From positions 62,001 through 126,000 of the forward strand of contig NZ_JAMDLH010000004.1 in NCBI RefSeq assembly GCF_023721755.1: 64,000 bases of DNA, written 5' to 3'. Of the stretch, positions 44,879 to 54,404 are shown piece by piece. The notes beneath the pieces are model-generated. The model was not told the origin of the DNA. It searched no databases and worked only from the letters and a program-made list of their open reading frames with translations. Both the position numbers and the translations under genes were made by a program. Numbering within the stretch: the stretch's first letter is position 1; each line of letters begins with the position of its first letter. The DNA comes from Pleomorphomonas sp. NRK KF1. Its GTDB lineage: Bacteria > Pseudomonadota > Alphaproteobacteria > Rhizobiales > Pleomorphomonadaceae.

Positions 44879-44894
44879 CGGCACACTTACGGCT
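44879..44894 (+). promoter_or_regulatory. Weaker sigma-54-like promoter of the second paralog
   Basis: CGGCACACTTACGGCT keeps the GG (44880-44881) and GC (44892-44893) pair at the same spacing as the first copy and lies 42 bases before ATG 44935. The rest of the -12 box is poor, so this is a weak call that depends on the duplicated layout. Confidence 0.4.
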
Positions 44895-44934
44895 CTAACC
44901 ACCGCAGCCCCCATCAGGAAAGGCGACCCGGACG

Positions 44935-45801
44935 ATGCAAATCTCCTCCTTGGCAGCCAAGCCGCTCCTGACCTCCCTATTTGCCACCGGCGCGTCCTCA
45001 TCACGCGCCGATGGAACCGCTGAGGAGATCACCAAAGCAGGCGCCATCGGCGACCTGAAAGTCGCGAACAACAACGTTTCCCGCCCGAGGTCCCTTCTTT
45101 CGGACATGATGCAGGCCTCGCTGGCAGGACTGCAGGAACAATCCGGCTCTTCGACCGCAGGGAGCGGGAGAACGTCCATCAACGGCCTTTCGATCATCAC
45201 GTCAGGCCACAGCCTCGACGAACAAGAAGGCCAGTCTCTGCTTAGGACCGTCAATGCCAACGAACCTCAAGGCACCACAGAGAGCCTTGCCGATCAGATC
45301 GCGGCCCTCAAGGACGTGCCAGGCGACAAGGCCTCCGTCATTCCCGGATCGGGATACGAGGCGCAGTTGCAAGATACCGATGTCGGCATGACCGAAACGT
45401 CGGTGACCGCATTGGGGCCACGGAAGGACGGAGCATACTCCGCCTACATGAGCGATGACTTCTTCTACATCGCAGGCGGCTGGAGCAACGGCGACCCGAT
45501 CAAGGACATCAAAGCGACGGGCACCTCGGAAGCGGACGCCGACGCCCGTCTTCGCCTTGAACGGCTGATGAACACGGTCGAAGCCGAGCGCAAGCTCAAG
45601 GCGCAATATGGCGACGACATCAAGCTCGTCTACAGCCATACCGACAACGCCTACATCATGCTGACGCCGGACGACGCGCGATACAGCGAGATGAAGAGCG
45701 CGGAAAGCGGCGTGAGCGATGTCTTTGAAGAAGTCCGCAGAGGCTTCGTGAACAAGGACGCGGTCGCCGACATCCTCAAGAAGTACGGCTACGAGATCTA
45801 G
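44935..45801 (+). CDS. Unknown protein, tandem paralog 2 (288 residues)
   Basis: Paralog of the preceding gene, with the same block order: INGLSIITSGHS, GQSLLRTV, WSNGDP, then RLRLERLMNTV, YGDDIKLVYS, YIMLTPDDARY and KKYGYEI at the end. The N-terminal parts and the acidic middle diverge most, while the last 90 residues are strongly conserved. The first bases after the start match (ATGCAAATC and ATGCAACTC), and AGGAAAGGCGA precedes both genes, so the duplication included the leader. Function unknown; the conserved tail is the likely working part. Confidence 0.75.
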   Translation: MQISSLAAKPLLTSLFATGASSSRADGTAEEITKAGAIGDLKVANNNVSRPRSLLSDMMQASLAGLQEQSGSSTAGSGRTSINGLSIITSGHSLDEQEGQSLLRTVNANEPQGTTESLADQIAALKDVPGDKASVIPGSGYEAQLQDTDVGMTETSVTALGPRKDGAYSAYMSDDFFYIAGGWSNGDPIKDIKATGTSEADADARLRLERLMNTVEAERKLKAQYGDDIKLVYSHTDNAYIMLTPDDARYSEMKSAESGVSDVFEEVRRGFVNKDAVADILKKYGYEI

Positions 45802-45802
45802 A

Positions 45803-45846
45803 ACAACCCCAGCAAAAGCCGGAACCGCTTTTGCGTCCGGAGTTGC
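45803..45846. repeat. Short palindromic repeat, copy e
   Basis: CAACCCCAGCAAAAGCCGG with the tail TTTTGCGTCCGGAGTTGC follows the second paralog. As in copy d, a block AAAACAAAGAACTAGAACC and a hairpin with GGCGAAC and TCGCC follow to about 45905. Confidence 0.8.
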
Positions 45847-46057
45847 TTCAAAAACAAAGAACTAGAACCTATTGGCGAACAAGAGATCGCCGGACGGGCT
45901 GTAAGACAGGAGGATGGCGCCCAAACGCGGGCACCATCTGCAACAGCCAATAGGCCATCATACGGCGGCACGTAAAGACGCGAGCGCCCGGTAGAGTCAA
46001 CGAACGATATCCGATGGTCGGCTCATCAGCCTGTGAGCCGACCTCGCGACAGGGGCG

Positions 46058-47392
46058 CTACTTCTGCGCCACCTTGGCCGTGAATGTGGCGACGGACTGT
46101 TTCAGCACGCCGGCCTGCTCCACCAGCTCGTGGGAAATGCTGGAGACGCGGCCCGCCGTGGCGGAGGTCTTCCGGCCTTCCTCCACCACCTCGCCGATGG
46201 CGGTGGCGATCTCCTCGGCCGAGCGCGACACGCCCATGGCCGAGCCGGCGATGTCGGCGGTGGCCGCCGACTGCTGTTCGACGGCGGCGGAGATGGCCGT
46301 GCCGATGCGCGCCACTTCCTCGACGGTCTCGGTGATGCCGGAGATGTCGGCGACGGACTGCTGGGTCGCCTGCTGGATGGCGGCGATCTGGCCGGTGATT
46401 TCCTCGGTCGCCCGTGCCGTCTGCGAGGCGAGCGACTTCACCTCCTGCGCCACGACGGCGAAGCCCTTGCCCGCCTCGCCGGCCCGCGCCGCCTCGATGG
46501 TGGCGTTGAGCGCCAGAAGGTTGGTCTGGGCGGCGATGGACGAGATCAGCTCGACCACCGAACCAATCTTGTCGACGGCGTCGGCGAGGCCCTTCACCGA
46601 ACTGGCGGTGCGGCGGGCGCCATCCACCGCCTTGGAGGAAACGGCAAGCGACGCCCCGGCCTGGCGGCCGATCTCGCCGATCGAGGCATGCAGCTCCTCG
46701 GTGGCGGCGGCGGTGGTGGCGATGCCCTCGCCGGTCGTCTGCTGGGAATCGCGGATGCTGTCGCAACGCGCCGTCACCGAGGCGGCCTGCGTTTCGAGCG
46801 CGCCCGAGCTGGCGCCGAGGTCGGACGTCATCTTGGCGAATTTGCCGAGCAGACCGTTGATCGAGGCGTCGAACTCGCCGATCGCCTCATGGACGCGGTC
46901 TTCCCGGTCGGAGATCTGCTGGATCAGCGTCTCGCCATAGACGGACACGGCGATATCCATGTCGAGCATCGCCGCCTTGGTCACGGCGGCGATCATCCGC
47001 GCCGCCCTGGCGCCCGACAGGCGGGCGTGCTTGCCCATGATCACCGAGACCTGCTGCAACACGTCGTTGTAGCCTGCGATGTACCAGTGCGGCTCCAGGC
47101 CGATGCGCACGTGGGCGAGGCCGACGCGCCGCACGCTCTCGAAGTAATCCTTGTCGAAACGGGCCGAGAACAGCCGCTTCCAGTGGTCGTATTGCGCCTT
47201 CTTGAGGTGGTCTATGCGCCCGCGCACCAGGGCGGCCAGCTTGGGCTCCTGCCCCCAGCGGCTGTAGAAGGCCGCGAAGATGGATTCCATGTGCGGATCG
47301 AGGATCAGCCAGGCGGCGCGAATGTCATCGCTGGCCGCCGTGTCGATGCCATAGGCCTTCGTATGCCCGCTAAAATCGTCCCAAGCCGCCAT
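46058..47392 (-). CDS. Globin-coupled methyl-accepting chemotaxis protein (HemAT-like)
   Basis: 444 residues without membrane helices. The N-terminal 160 residues are a protoglobin-type sensor with the proximal histidine at H94 in [15 protein letters not shown] and a tyrosine near residue 43 that could line the distal pocket. The MA domain follows, with [20 protein letters not shown] at the tip. HemAT proteins bind oxygen at heme and steer aerotaxis through CheA. No CheR-tethering tail is visible. A transcription unit of its own. Confidence 0.9.
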   Translation of the reverse strand: MAAWDDFSGHTKAYGIDTAASDDIRAAWLILDPHMESIFAAFYSRWGQEPKLAALVRGRIDHLKKAQYDHWKRLFSARFDKDYFESVRRVGLAHVRIGLEPHWYIAGYNDVLQQVSVIMGKHARLSGARAARMIAAVTKAAMLDMDIAVSVYGETLIQQISDREDRVHEAIGEFDASINGLLGKFAKMTSDLGASSGALETQAASVTARCDSIRDSQQTTGEGIATTAAATEELHASIGEIGRQAGASLAVSSKAVDGARRTASSVKGLADAVDKIGSVVELISSIAAQTNLLALNATIEAARAGEAGKGFAVVAQEVKSLASQTARATEEITGQIAAIQQATQQSVADISGITETVEEVARIGTAISAAVEQQSAATADIAGSAMGVSRSAEEIATAIGEVVEEGRKTSATAGRVSSISHELVEQAGVLKQSVATFTAKVAQK

Positions 47393-47614
47393 GCCGCCCT
47401 CCGGAGGACAGAACCGGATTCGTCCAAGAATCCCTAACTTCGGGCACTATTTATGCGGGTGGTTTACAATCCATGAATTCGGCACCCCTCCAAGGTAAGC
47501 TTTTAGAAGAACTCCAGAAAATCCGCCTTTGGAGCGGCATTTTTGACAAGAGGGAAAGGGACGCTCTACGCTTGCGCCGACGGGCGTTCCCACCACCGAG
47601 AGAGACACGCAGAC

Positions 47615-48133
47615 ATGGCCATCCTCGCCGCCATCCTCTACCCGCCGGAAACCGATATCGACGGGCTCCTTGCCAGCGTCGCGCGCAAGGTGGCGGCAGC
47701 GGGCGGGCGTGTCGGCGGCGTGGTCCAGGGAAAGGCCGAAGGCGGCGCCGGCCTGGCGCTGACCGACCTCGCCAGCGGAACCGTCCGCCCCATCTCGCAG
47801 AACCTCGGCCCGCTCTCCACCTCGTGCAAGCTCGACACCTCGATCATGGCCGAGATCACCGGCAACCTCGAACGCCAGATCGACGCCGGCCTCGACCTTC
47901 TCATTCTCAGCCGCTTCGGCATCCGGGAGATCGAGGGCGGCGGCTTCCGCTCGCTGTTCGGCCGGGCCATGCTGGCCGACACACCGCTTCTTGCCGGCGT
48001 CCGCGTCGAACATGCCGTAGCATGGGCGGCCTTCCACGGCGGCCTCGGCCACGATCTGCCGCCGGACGAAGCCGCGGTTCTCGCCTGGGCCGAGACGGTG
48101 GGGCGCAAGGCACCCCACCACGCTGCCAGCTAA
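47615..48133 (+). CDS. DUF2478-family protein
   Basis: About 172 residues. The first strand AILAAILYPPETDIDGLLAS, the segment DLLILSRFGIREIEGGGFR, and the LPPDEAAVLAWAETV tail fit DUF2478, a family often near molybdate transport genes and with a nucleotide-binding-like fold, though no clear Walker motif remains. No molybdenum gene lies in this window. ATG 47615 follows GAGAGAGA; the longer frame to 47543 is not preferred. It lies opposite the membrane chemoreceptor. Confidence 0.75.
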   Translation: MAILAAILYPPETDIDGLLASVARKVAAAGGRVGGVVQGKAEGGAGLALTDLASGTVRPISQNLGPLSTSCKLDTSIMAEITGNLERQIDAGLDLLILSRFGIREIEGGGFRSLFGRAMLADTPLLAGVRVEHAVAWAAFHGGLGHDLPPDEAAVLAWAETVGRKAPHHAAS

Positions 48134-48146
48134 ACCGGGCTCGCCG

Positions 48147-49784
48147 TCACGCGGCGGCGGAGTTGGCGAGATACTCCTCGACGATGTCGCCGAAATCCCG
48201 GATGCCCCGCTCGACCGTCTGGGCGGTGACGTTGACTTCTCCGGCGACGCTGACGGTCTCCGCCGACGCCGCTTCCACGGTCTCGACCTCGCCGGCCACC
48301 ATCGCCGTTCCCTCGGCCGCCGTCGCGATGGACCGGCTGATCTCGTCGGTGGCCAGCGACTGCTGCGTCACCGCCGCGTCGATGGCATCCGACAGCGCCT
48401 TCACCGAGGCGATCTTGTGGGTGATGCCCTGGATCGCATCGACGGCCGTTCGCGTGCTGGCCTGGATCTGGGCCACCTGCGAGGCGATGTCGTCGGTCGC
48501 CTTGGCGGTCTGCCCGGCAAGGTCCTTCACCTCGGAGGCCACCACGGCAAAGCCCTTGCCGGCCTCGCCGGCGCGCGCCGCCTCGATGGTGGCGTTCAGC
48601 GCCAGAAGGTTGGTCTGGGCGGCGATGCCCCGGATCAGGTCGACGACGGCGCCGATGCGGTCGGCGGCATCGCTGAGCGCGCTGATCTGCCCCGACGAGG
48701 AAACCGCCTCGGCATCCACTTCGGCAACGGCCTCCGTCGACCGGCGGATCTGCTCGCCGATCTCCTGGATCGAGCTCGACAGCTCCTCCGCCGCCGCGGC
48801 CACCGACCGCACGTTCGACGAGGCCGAGTTCGACTTGTCGCGCATGGCCTCGGCCCGGCGCCGGGTGTCGCTGGACGTCGTCGACAATCCCTCCGCCGTC
48901 GCCTTGAGGGCGGTCATCTGCTCGTCGACGGTCCCCTGCATGCGGGTGGCGGCGTCGCGGAACGCCTCGGACAGGGCCCTCAAGCGCTGCTCGCGGCTGC
49001 GCTGCTGCTCATAGCTTTGGCGCTGCTCGTCTTCCAGGCGAAGCCGTTCCTCGACGCCGAGCCGCAGCACCTCCACAGCCGAGGCGATCTGGCCGATCTC
49101 GTCGGCGCGGCCGCGATAGGGAACGTCGAGATCGGTGCGCCCGTCGGCCAGCGCGCCGATGGACTGCTTGAGCAGGCCGAGCGGCCGGGTGACGATCCGC
49201 CCGATGAAGTGCAGGACGATGAGGATCATGGCGACGGCGCCGCCCAGAAGGGACGCCGAAATCTGTCCGGTCAGCGCATTGATGTAGTGCGACAGGGTGT
49301 CGGTCCGCCAGGCGATGGCGATGTGCCCCATGGGCTTGCCCACCTTGTCCTTGCCGACGGGCATGACGATCAGCACCGCGCCGTCGACGGCGCGCGACGA
49401 CCCGACGGTCGGGCTGGCCGCCAGCATGTCGCCCGCCTGGGCGTCGATATAGGCGGCGTCGGCGTTGGCCGCTGCGAAATCAGTAATCGTCGAGCCATCG
49501 GCGGCGAGCACGCGCACCCTGAGGATCGGGGGCGTCGGCTCGCGGATGAACTCGGCGTAGGCCTCGGCGACGACGTCCTTCTTCTTCCACTTGATGCCGC
49601 CCTCGGCCGCCGCCGCGATCAGCTGCGTCATCTGCAAGCGGGCGTCTGCGAACTCCTCGCCGATGATCGCCGTGGTGCTGCGCAGCGAAACCAGGGCCGT
49701 GGCGGCGATGACCAGCAGGATCACGGCGGTGAGAATGGCGGCGATCTTGGCCTTGAGCGAAAGGTTGAGAAGCGCTTGCGGCAT
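48147..49784 (-). CDS. Membrane methyl-accepting chemotaxis protein
   Basis: 545 residues: a first membrane helix at about 12-34 ([20 protein letters not shown]), a small periplasmic sensing domain of about 155 residues, a second helix around 195-215, a HAMP domain ([19 protein letters not shown]), then the MA domain with [20 protein letters not shown]. The sensor part resembles a single CACHE-like unit. The free periplasmic protein at 50046 sits upstream in the same direction. ATG 49784 is chosen over a longer frame; no strong site was seen. Confidence 0.88.
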   Translation of the reverse strand: MPQALLNLSLKAKIAAILTAVILLVIAATALVSLRSTTAIIGEEFADARLQMTQLIAAAAEGGIKWKKKDVVAEAYAEFIREPTPPILRVRVLAADGSTITDFAAANADAAYIDAQAGDMLAASPTVGSSRAVDGAVLIVMPVGKDKVGKPMGHIAIAWRTDTLSHYINALTGQISASLLGGAVAMILIVLHFIGRIVTRPLGLLKQSIGALADGRTDLDVPYRGRADEIGQIASAVEVLRLGVEERLRLEDEQRQSYEQQRSREQRLRALSEAFRDAATRMQGTVDEQMTALKATAEGLSTTSSDTRRRAEAMRDKSNSASSNVRSVAAAAEELSSSIQEIGEQIRRSTEAVAEVDAEAVSSSGQISALSDAADRIGAVVDLIRGIAAQTNLLALNATIEAARAGEAGKGFAVVASEVKDLAGQTAKATDDIASQVAQIQASTRTAVDAIQGITHKIASVKALSDAIDAAVTQQSLATDEISRSIATAAEGTAMVAGEVETVEAASAETVSVAGEVNVTAQTVERGIRDFGDIVEEYLANSAAA

Positions 49785-49914
49785 GGTCCGTTTCGTCTCC
49801 GCGACTTGGAAGGCATCCGAGGCTCGGGCCACGGATCGTGGCGCACCGACGGGCGCGGCCTCTCGCGGGGCCGCGTCTCACCGGTACGAAGCGTTGGCTC
49901 TCAGAGCCTGATCT

Positions 49915-50034
49915 GAAACTCGCTGGGGCGCGGCAGATGGCGACGGGTTCGAGAACCGGAGCGGAGCGAACTTGAGGTTCGTGAGCACCGGAAGCGCAGA
50001 ACACTAAGCCAGATGCCCACCCCAGTAGAGTTTC
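49915..50034. repeat. Palindromic MITE-like element, compact copy
   Basis: The inverted ends GAAACTCGCTGGGGCG and CACCCCAGTAGAGTTTC frame a 120-bp element without an open frame. It shares its core, with GAGAACCGGAGCGGAGCG and GTGAGCACCGGAAGCGCAG, with the longer copy at 31588-31850. It lies between the chemoreceptor and the periplasmic protein genes. Confidence 0.7.
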
Positions 50035-50045
50035 GGGTCGGGCTC

Positions 50046-50630
50046 TCAAAGACCTTCGACGTTGAGGCCGACCGTGATGGCCCCAATGGCCGCGCCGGTC
50101 TTCGGATCGACGATGGTGGCGCTCACCTGCGTCTGCAGCTGCTGCGTCGACTCGTCCTTCTCGACTTCGTCCACGAAGATGGCGCCCGGACCGGCCTGGA
50201 ACGACTTCTGCCACTTGGCCTCGTCGCCCTGCCAGTAGTCCGACGTCGGATCGCTCTGACCGACGTTGAGCCCCTTGTCGTCGGTGACGAACAGCTCGGT
50301 GATCACGCCCTCCGACGCTTCCCGCTGTTCCATCAGGAACTTGGACAGAGGCGAGGCCAGCGCCTCGTCGATCATCGGCTTGTCGCCGGCTTCGACCTCG
50401 GCCCGCCATTTCTGGTCGAGCGCGTCGACGTCGGCCTGCTGCAAACCGGCGAACTTGGCATTCTGCGCGTTGATCGCATCGACGACCACCGCCTCGGACA
50501 GGAACGGAACGACATGCTGTTCAACATAGGCACGGGCGGCGGCCACGTATTCGTCCTCGGCCAGGGCCGGATTCGCCCCCACCGTGGAACACAGCAAAAG
50601 ACCAAGCGCTACATATCGGCCAATCGTCAT
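50046..50630 (-). CDS. Periplasmic sensor-domain-like protein
   Basis: 194 residues with a clear signal peptide ending ANPALAED. The mature part has a long first helix and a beta-rich second half (VITELFVTDDKGLNVGQSDP, then VSATIVDPKTGAAIGAITVG), as in PDC/CACHE sensor domains, but no membrane anchor or signalling domain. GGAGGG four bases before ATG 50630 is strong. Because the membrane chemoreceptor follows directly, it may bind ligand and present it to that receptor. That pairing is inference only. Confidence 0.7.
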   Translation of the reverse strand: MTIGRYVALGLLLCSTVGANPALAEDEYVAAARAYVEQHVVPFLSEAVVVDAINAQNAKFAGLQQADVDALDQKWRAEVEAGDKPMIDEALASPLSKFLMEQREASEGVITELFVTDDKGLNVGQSDPTSDYWQGDEAKWQKSFQAGPGAIFVDEVEKDESTQQLQTQVSATIVDPKTGAAIGAITVGLNVEGL

Positions 50631-50897
50631 GGAACCCTCCAAAATTGACTGGAGATGATTCCCATGACTCAGGTTACCGACAAACTAAAATTCCTATTTG
50701 AGAGAACAAAATACAATAACGAAGACCAAATGACTTGAAATCATTAAGCAGATATATGGATCATTGGCATTTTTAACTAGAAGAGGAACCCGGATATACG
50801 AACGGACTAGACAATTTCGACAGATACCTATCGGGCGGCATCGCGGGTTTGCGGGCAGACCGCCCCGGCCTTTCGCCGGAGCGGCCGCTTTCGGTTG

Positions 50898-51794
50898 TCA
50901 GGCGCTCGCCGAATAGTCCATCCGCTGAAGATCCTCGATCAGGCCGGGGCCGGTCGGCGTCCAGCCGAGGCGCTGGCGGGTCCACTGGCTCGACGCGCTG
51001 AGGTCGAGAGCGGCGAAGATGGCGAACCAGCCGAACTGCTCCTGCGCCTCCTCCGGCGCGATCGAGCGAGCCGGAAGCCCGAGGCCGGCGCCGACCGTCT
51101 CGGCGATCTCGCGCGCGCTGACGCCCTCCTCCGCCACCGCGTTGTAGCGCTCGCCCCGTTGCCCCTTGTCGAGAGCGAGAACGTAGAGCTTGGCGACGTC
51201 GCCGACATGGCCCGCCGACCAGCGATGGAGCCCCTCGCCGAGATAGCCGGCGACACCCTTCTGCCGGCACATGGCGACGTAGGGCGTCACCAGCCCCTGC
51301 TTGGCGGTGTCGTGCACCTGCGGCAGCCGCACCACGCGCACGTCGACGCCCGCCTCAAGCGCCGCGTTGCCGGCCTCCTCGGAGGCGATGCGCGGGTTGG
51401 GATGCGCCGTGTTGAACACCGTCTCGATGGCCGGCTTGCCACCGCCCTGTTCGCCCATGCCGACGCCCGAGGTGATGATCAGCGGCCGGCTGGAGCCCTT
51501 GAGCACCTCGCCGAGCGCCCCGATCACCCGCCGGTCCTTCTCGCAGTTCTCCACGAACCGGCTGAAGTCGTGGTCGAAGGCGGTGTGGATCACCGCGTCG
51601 GCCTCCGCCGCGCCGGCCCGAATGCTGGCGAGGTCTTCGAGTTCGCCATGGTGGACGGCGGCGCCCGTCGCCCTGAGCGCCTCGACGCCCCGGTCGGACC
51701 GGGTCATGCCCAGAACCTCGTGCCCGGCCGCCAGAAGCTCCGGCACGATATGCGAGCCGATGAAGCCGGTCGCACCCGTCAGAAATACGCGCAT
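50898..51794 (-). CDS. NAD-dependent epimerase/dehydratase-family protein
   Basis: 298 residues of the extended SDR type. It starts MRVFLTGATGFIGSHIVPEL, with GATGFIG as nucleotide loop. The usual YxxxK is not plainly visible around residue 130 (SGVGMGEQGGGKPAIETVFN), so the catalytic pair may be modified, which is common in the atypical NmrA/sugar-epimerase-like group. Good candidates are sensor-like or reductive members. The gene stands alone; a GC-rich hairpin at about 50865-50885 follows the stop. Confidence 0.75.
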   Translation of the reverse strand: MRVFLTGATGFIGSHIVPELLAAGHEVLGMTRSDRGVEALRATGAAVHHGELEDLASIRAGAAEADAVIHTAFDHDFSRFVENCEKDRRVIGALGEVLKGSSRPLIITSGVGMGEQGGGKPAIETVFNTAHPNPRIASEEAGNAALEAGVDVRVVRLPQVHDTAKQGLVTPYVAMCRQKGVAGYLGEGLHRWSAGHVGDVAKLYVLALDKGQRGERYNAVAEEGVSAREIAETVGAGLGLPARSIAPEEAQEQFGWFAIFAALDLSASSQWTRQRLGWTPTGPGLIEDLQRMDYSASA

Positions 51795-51901
51795 GGAAGA
51801 TGTCTCCGCTGTTGTGATGCGGAGACCTTAGCGCCCGGTTTTCACGGTAAAAGACGTGACCTTATAGGGGTATAAAGCCTAACAGGATGCGCTGCGTCCG
51901 G

Positions 51902-53557
51902 TCAGTTCATCCGGCGCACCTTGGGACGAGGCGCCTCGCCTCTCACCTCCTCCAGGCAATCGGAAAATCGCTCGAACGCATGGCCGAAGCCACTCAGATC
52001 ATAACGCCCGGGCGGGATGCCTTTTGCCTTTGTCCGCAGCATCTTGCTGTGCGTGAGGAAGTCAACGAAGTCCTGGTTCAACTCATGAAGCACGGCATAT
52101 CCGGATTTACTGTCCTTGAAGGTCTTGGCCGTCACCCGAAAGGTGGTCTGCGTCTCGTTTACGACTTCGAGCTCATACTCATCTTTCGCCGGGCTCCAAT
52201 GTTCCCGAACAAACGCCATGTAATAGGTCGCTTTGGTGCTGGCTGGCCTTGAAACCAGAATTATCCCTTTTGAACCGTAATCGAGGGCGACGGAGCACGT
52301 TCTTTTTGCTCTGTCGGCAGCTACCGTCCAATCGTCCCCGCCATCATAGATGCTGTCGATCTCCTCACGGACCTCCGCAGAGGCGACGTCATCGGGCTCC
52401 TCACGAACCTCCGGAGAGGCGACGCCGAACTCGCGCACGCAGTCGCTGAACCGACCTAGTCCTGGGCGAAAGCCCTTCACGTCGAACTCACCATACCTTG
52501 TAGCGTCAAATCTGACCAACAGGGCGTCGGTCTGAGCGACGTCCTTTACAAAACTGGCAGCCAGACCATCGATTTTATAGTAACCCTTCCCCTTGTAATT
52601 GAACGCCGTCGCCTCACCCGAGGAAAAAACCCAGCGTCCACCTATTTCATAGAAATACTTTCCTTTCTCCGACGGAAACTTGTCCACAAAAGTCGCACTA
52701 TATATCGGACCGCCGTGTAATGACGCGAAGAAGTGAATAAGCAGACTTTGCTCTCCGAGAGAAATATCGATCAGGCAAACGCGGTCGCCCTTGTTGATAT
52801 CCACAGTCCAGCTGTCGCCTTCATCGTAACGCGCTGCCTGAGACGATGCGTCGCGCCCTTCCTCGGGCCTTTGCGGCGCCGGCTCGCGCTTCGGCTCCCG
52901 CCTGGTGGGCGAGAGGTCCGACTTTGGCGGCCTGTTCACCTGCGCGACGGCGGTTTCCGGGTGGTTCCGCGCGTCCAGGGATGGAATGATGGACGGGGTC
53001 GGATCAAGCGGCACTCGTCCCGCCTCGACCTCCAATGCGCAGGCGAGCATGCGATGAACGGCGTCTTGCGCGCCATCCAGGGAGAAGCGCGCCTGCGTCT
53101 TTCCATTGACGACAAGCGACAGACCGTTCCCGCGAGCGAAACGTCCGACATCGTCCGCCGTCAAATTCTCGATCGTTACGCCCTTGTAGCTTGAAACCTC
53201 GACGCCGAACCCTTTCCCCTCCCACGACAGATCGCCGTCATAGTGGACTTCGACGGCGTACTTCTTGTCACCCACATACTTCCACGTCTTGCCCGACATC
53301 ATCGCGAAGAAGTTCAGGTCGCCCCGGCTATGGTCGCCACCCAACATGAGCATCGCGTCACCCTCGAAGAACGTGAAGGTCAAACACGATTTTCTCGGCA
53401 TGTTCACACCGACGGACCAACCCGGCTTGTCGTCGTAGTCCTTGTCGGGAACGTAATAGTCTCCGTTCAACGCACTGTAACCATACGACAGGCCGTGGAA
53501 CGGCAGATACAGCAAGACAAAGACGACAAGCCGCAGACGAAGAAGCACCGCTGGCAT
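51902..53557 (-). CDS. Secreted three-repeat protein of unknown family
   Basis: 551 residues beginning with a signal peptide or anchor (MPAVLLRLRLVVFVLLYLPF). Three related units occupy about 47-173, 250-373 and 410-534. Each begins with tryptophan, and exactly 11 residues later comes a cysteine (W47/C58, W250/C261, W410/C421). Each ends with cysteine (C173, C373, C534), with a GxYDLSGFxxA-like tail in the last two. One disulfide per unit is plausible. A proline/arginine-rich linker separates units 1 and 2. It ends with RRMN, as does the next gene. I do not recognise the family. Confidence 0.75.
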   Translation of the reverse strand: MPAVLLRLRLVVFVLLYLPFHGLSYGYSALNGDYYVPDKDYDDKPGWSVGVNMPRKSCLTFTFFEGDAMLMLGGDHSRGDLNFFAMMSGKTWKYVGDKKYAVEVHYDGDLSWEGKGFGVEVSSYKGVTIENLTADDVGRFARGNGLSLVVNGKTQARFSLDGAQDAVHRMLACALEVEAGRVPLDPTPSIIPSLDARNHPETAVAQVNRPPKSDLSPTRREPKREPAPQRPEEGRDASSQAARYDEGDSWTVDINKGDRVCLIDISLGEQSLLIHFFASLHGGPIYSATFVDKFPSEKGKYFYEIGGRWVFSSGEATAFNYKGKGYYKIDGLAASFVKDVAQTDALLVRFDATRYGEFDVKGFRPGLGRFSDCVREFGVASPEVREEPDDVASAEVREEIDSIYDGGDDWTVAADRAKRTCSVALDYGSKGIILVSRPASTKATYYMAFVREHWSPAKDEYELEVVNETQTTFRVTAKTFKDSKSGYAVLHELNQDFVDFLTHSKMLRTKAKGIPPGRYDLSGFGHAFERFSDCLEEVRGEAPRPKVRRMN

Positions 53558-53582
53558 GGTGAGAACGCCCCATTCCCAAAAC

Positions 53583-53655
53583 CCAAGTGTGGATTGAATG
53601 CGATCCAACCCTTGGGCGCAACCGTAGCCTTGCGGATGTGAACAAAAAGAAAACA
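53583..53655. repeat. 73-bp direct repeat, copy 1 (upstream of the three-repeat protein)
   Basis: CCAAGTGTGGATTGAATGCG through to CAAAAAGAAAACA is identical, base for base, to 54272-54344. On the minus strand it precedes the start of the secreted protein by about 25 bases. A weak promoter TTGCGC-N17-TTCAAT can be read inside, and a short hairpin GGATTG/CGATCC. Confidence 0.85.
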
Positions 53656-53684
53656 TCATCACCGGAAGAACGCCGCCCGGCCGC

Positions 53685-54248
53685 TCAGTTCATCCGGCGT
53701 GCCTCGGGCGCGGAGGGCTTCCCGCCTTTCAAATCCTTCAGGCAATCGTAGAGCAGAGCAAAACCCTTGCGGAACCTACCCAACCGGTAATCGCCGCCGC
53801 CGATACCGTCGGTCTTCACATGGAGAGTCTTGCTGTTGGCAAACGCCCCGAGCACATCCGCATCAAACGGTCCGACCATGACGTACCCAATGCCCGCAGG
53901 AGCCCTGAACCCGCGCCCCTGCATGGACATTAAAGTCGAATTCTCGTTCTTGATCTCATATCTATAGAGCACATCCTCGGGACTAAAATCATTACTTCCA
54001 AAGGAAACGTGATATTTCGTTATCCCACCAACAGTAACGGAATTGAAAAGGAAGTAGACCGTCTCAAACCTCAGAGCAAGTGAACAAGACGCTCGCTCCT
54101 CGTCCAGGTACACGCGCCAATCACTACTCTCACCGTAGAGTTTTGGCCCCGACTTGCCGTCACTGGCTTCCGCAAGAGAGCCAAAGCCGAGAAGCCCCAG
54201 AAGCACAACCGGGAGCAGGAGCCAGTTCCAGACAGACCGCAGCGTCAT
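53685..54248 (-). CDS. Secreted one-repeat paralog of unknown family
   Basis: 187 residues with a signal peptide ending SLAEASDG. It holds one unit of the type found three times in the gene downstream, with W44 and C55 (11 apart) and C169 at the end, in ALLYDCLK. It also ends RRMN. GGGTGG seven bases before ATG 54248 supports the start. The shared 73-bp upstream element shows that gene and promoter were duplicated, with later loss or gain of units. Function unknown; export to the periplasm or outside is likely. Confidence 0.75.
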   Translation of the reverse strand: MTLRSVWNWLLLPVVLLGLLGFGSLAEASDGKSGPKLYGESSDWRVYLDEERASCSLALRFETVYFLFNSVTVGGITKYHVSFGSNDFSPEDVLYRYEIKNENSTLMSMQGRGFRAPAGIGYVMVGPFDADVLGAFANSKTLHVKTDGIGGGDYRLGRFRKGFALLYDCLKDLKGGKPSAPEARRMN

Positions 54249-54271
54249 GACATAACCACCCGCACGAGAAA

Positions 54272-54344
54272 CCAAGTGTGGATTGAATGCGATCCAACCC
54301 TTGGGCGCAACCGTAGCCTTGCGGATGTGAACAAAAAGAAAACA
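54272..54344. repeat. 73-bp direct repeat, copy 2 (upstream of the one-repeat paralog)
   Basis: Identical to 53583-53655. It sits about 24 bases before the start of the one-repeat paralog on the minus strand, the same relative place as copy 1. It also forms the upstream boundary of the divergent gene at 54405. Confidence 0.85.
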
Positions 54345-54404
54345 ACGCATGGCTCATCGGCGCCGCGATCGTTTCATCGTCACGTCCAGTGTGGTATCGG
54401 CCTC

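Noticed and set aside
53557-53662. Extended N-terminus of the three-repeat protein
   Set aside because: It would translate the 73-bp element, which is identical before the paralog but out of frame there, and it would hide the signal peptide.
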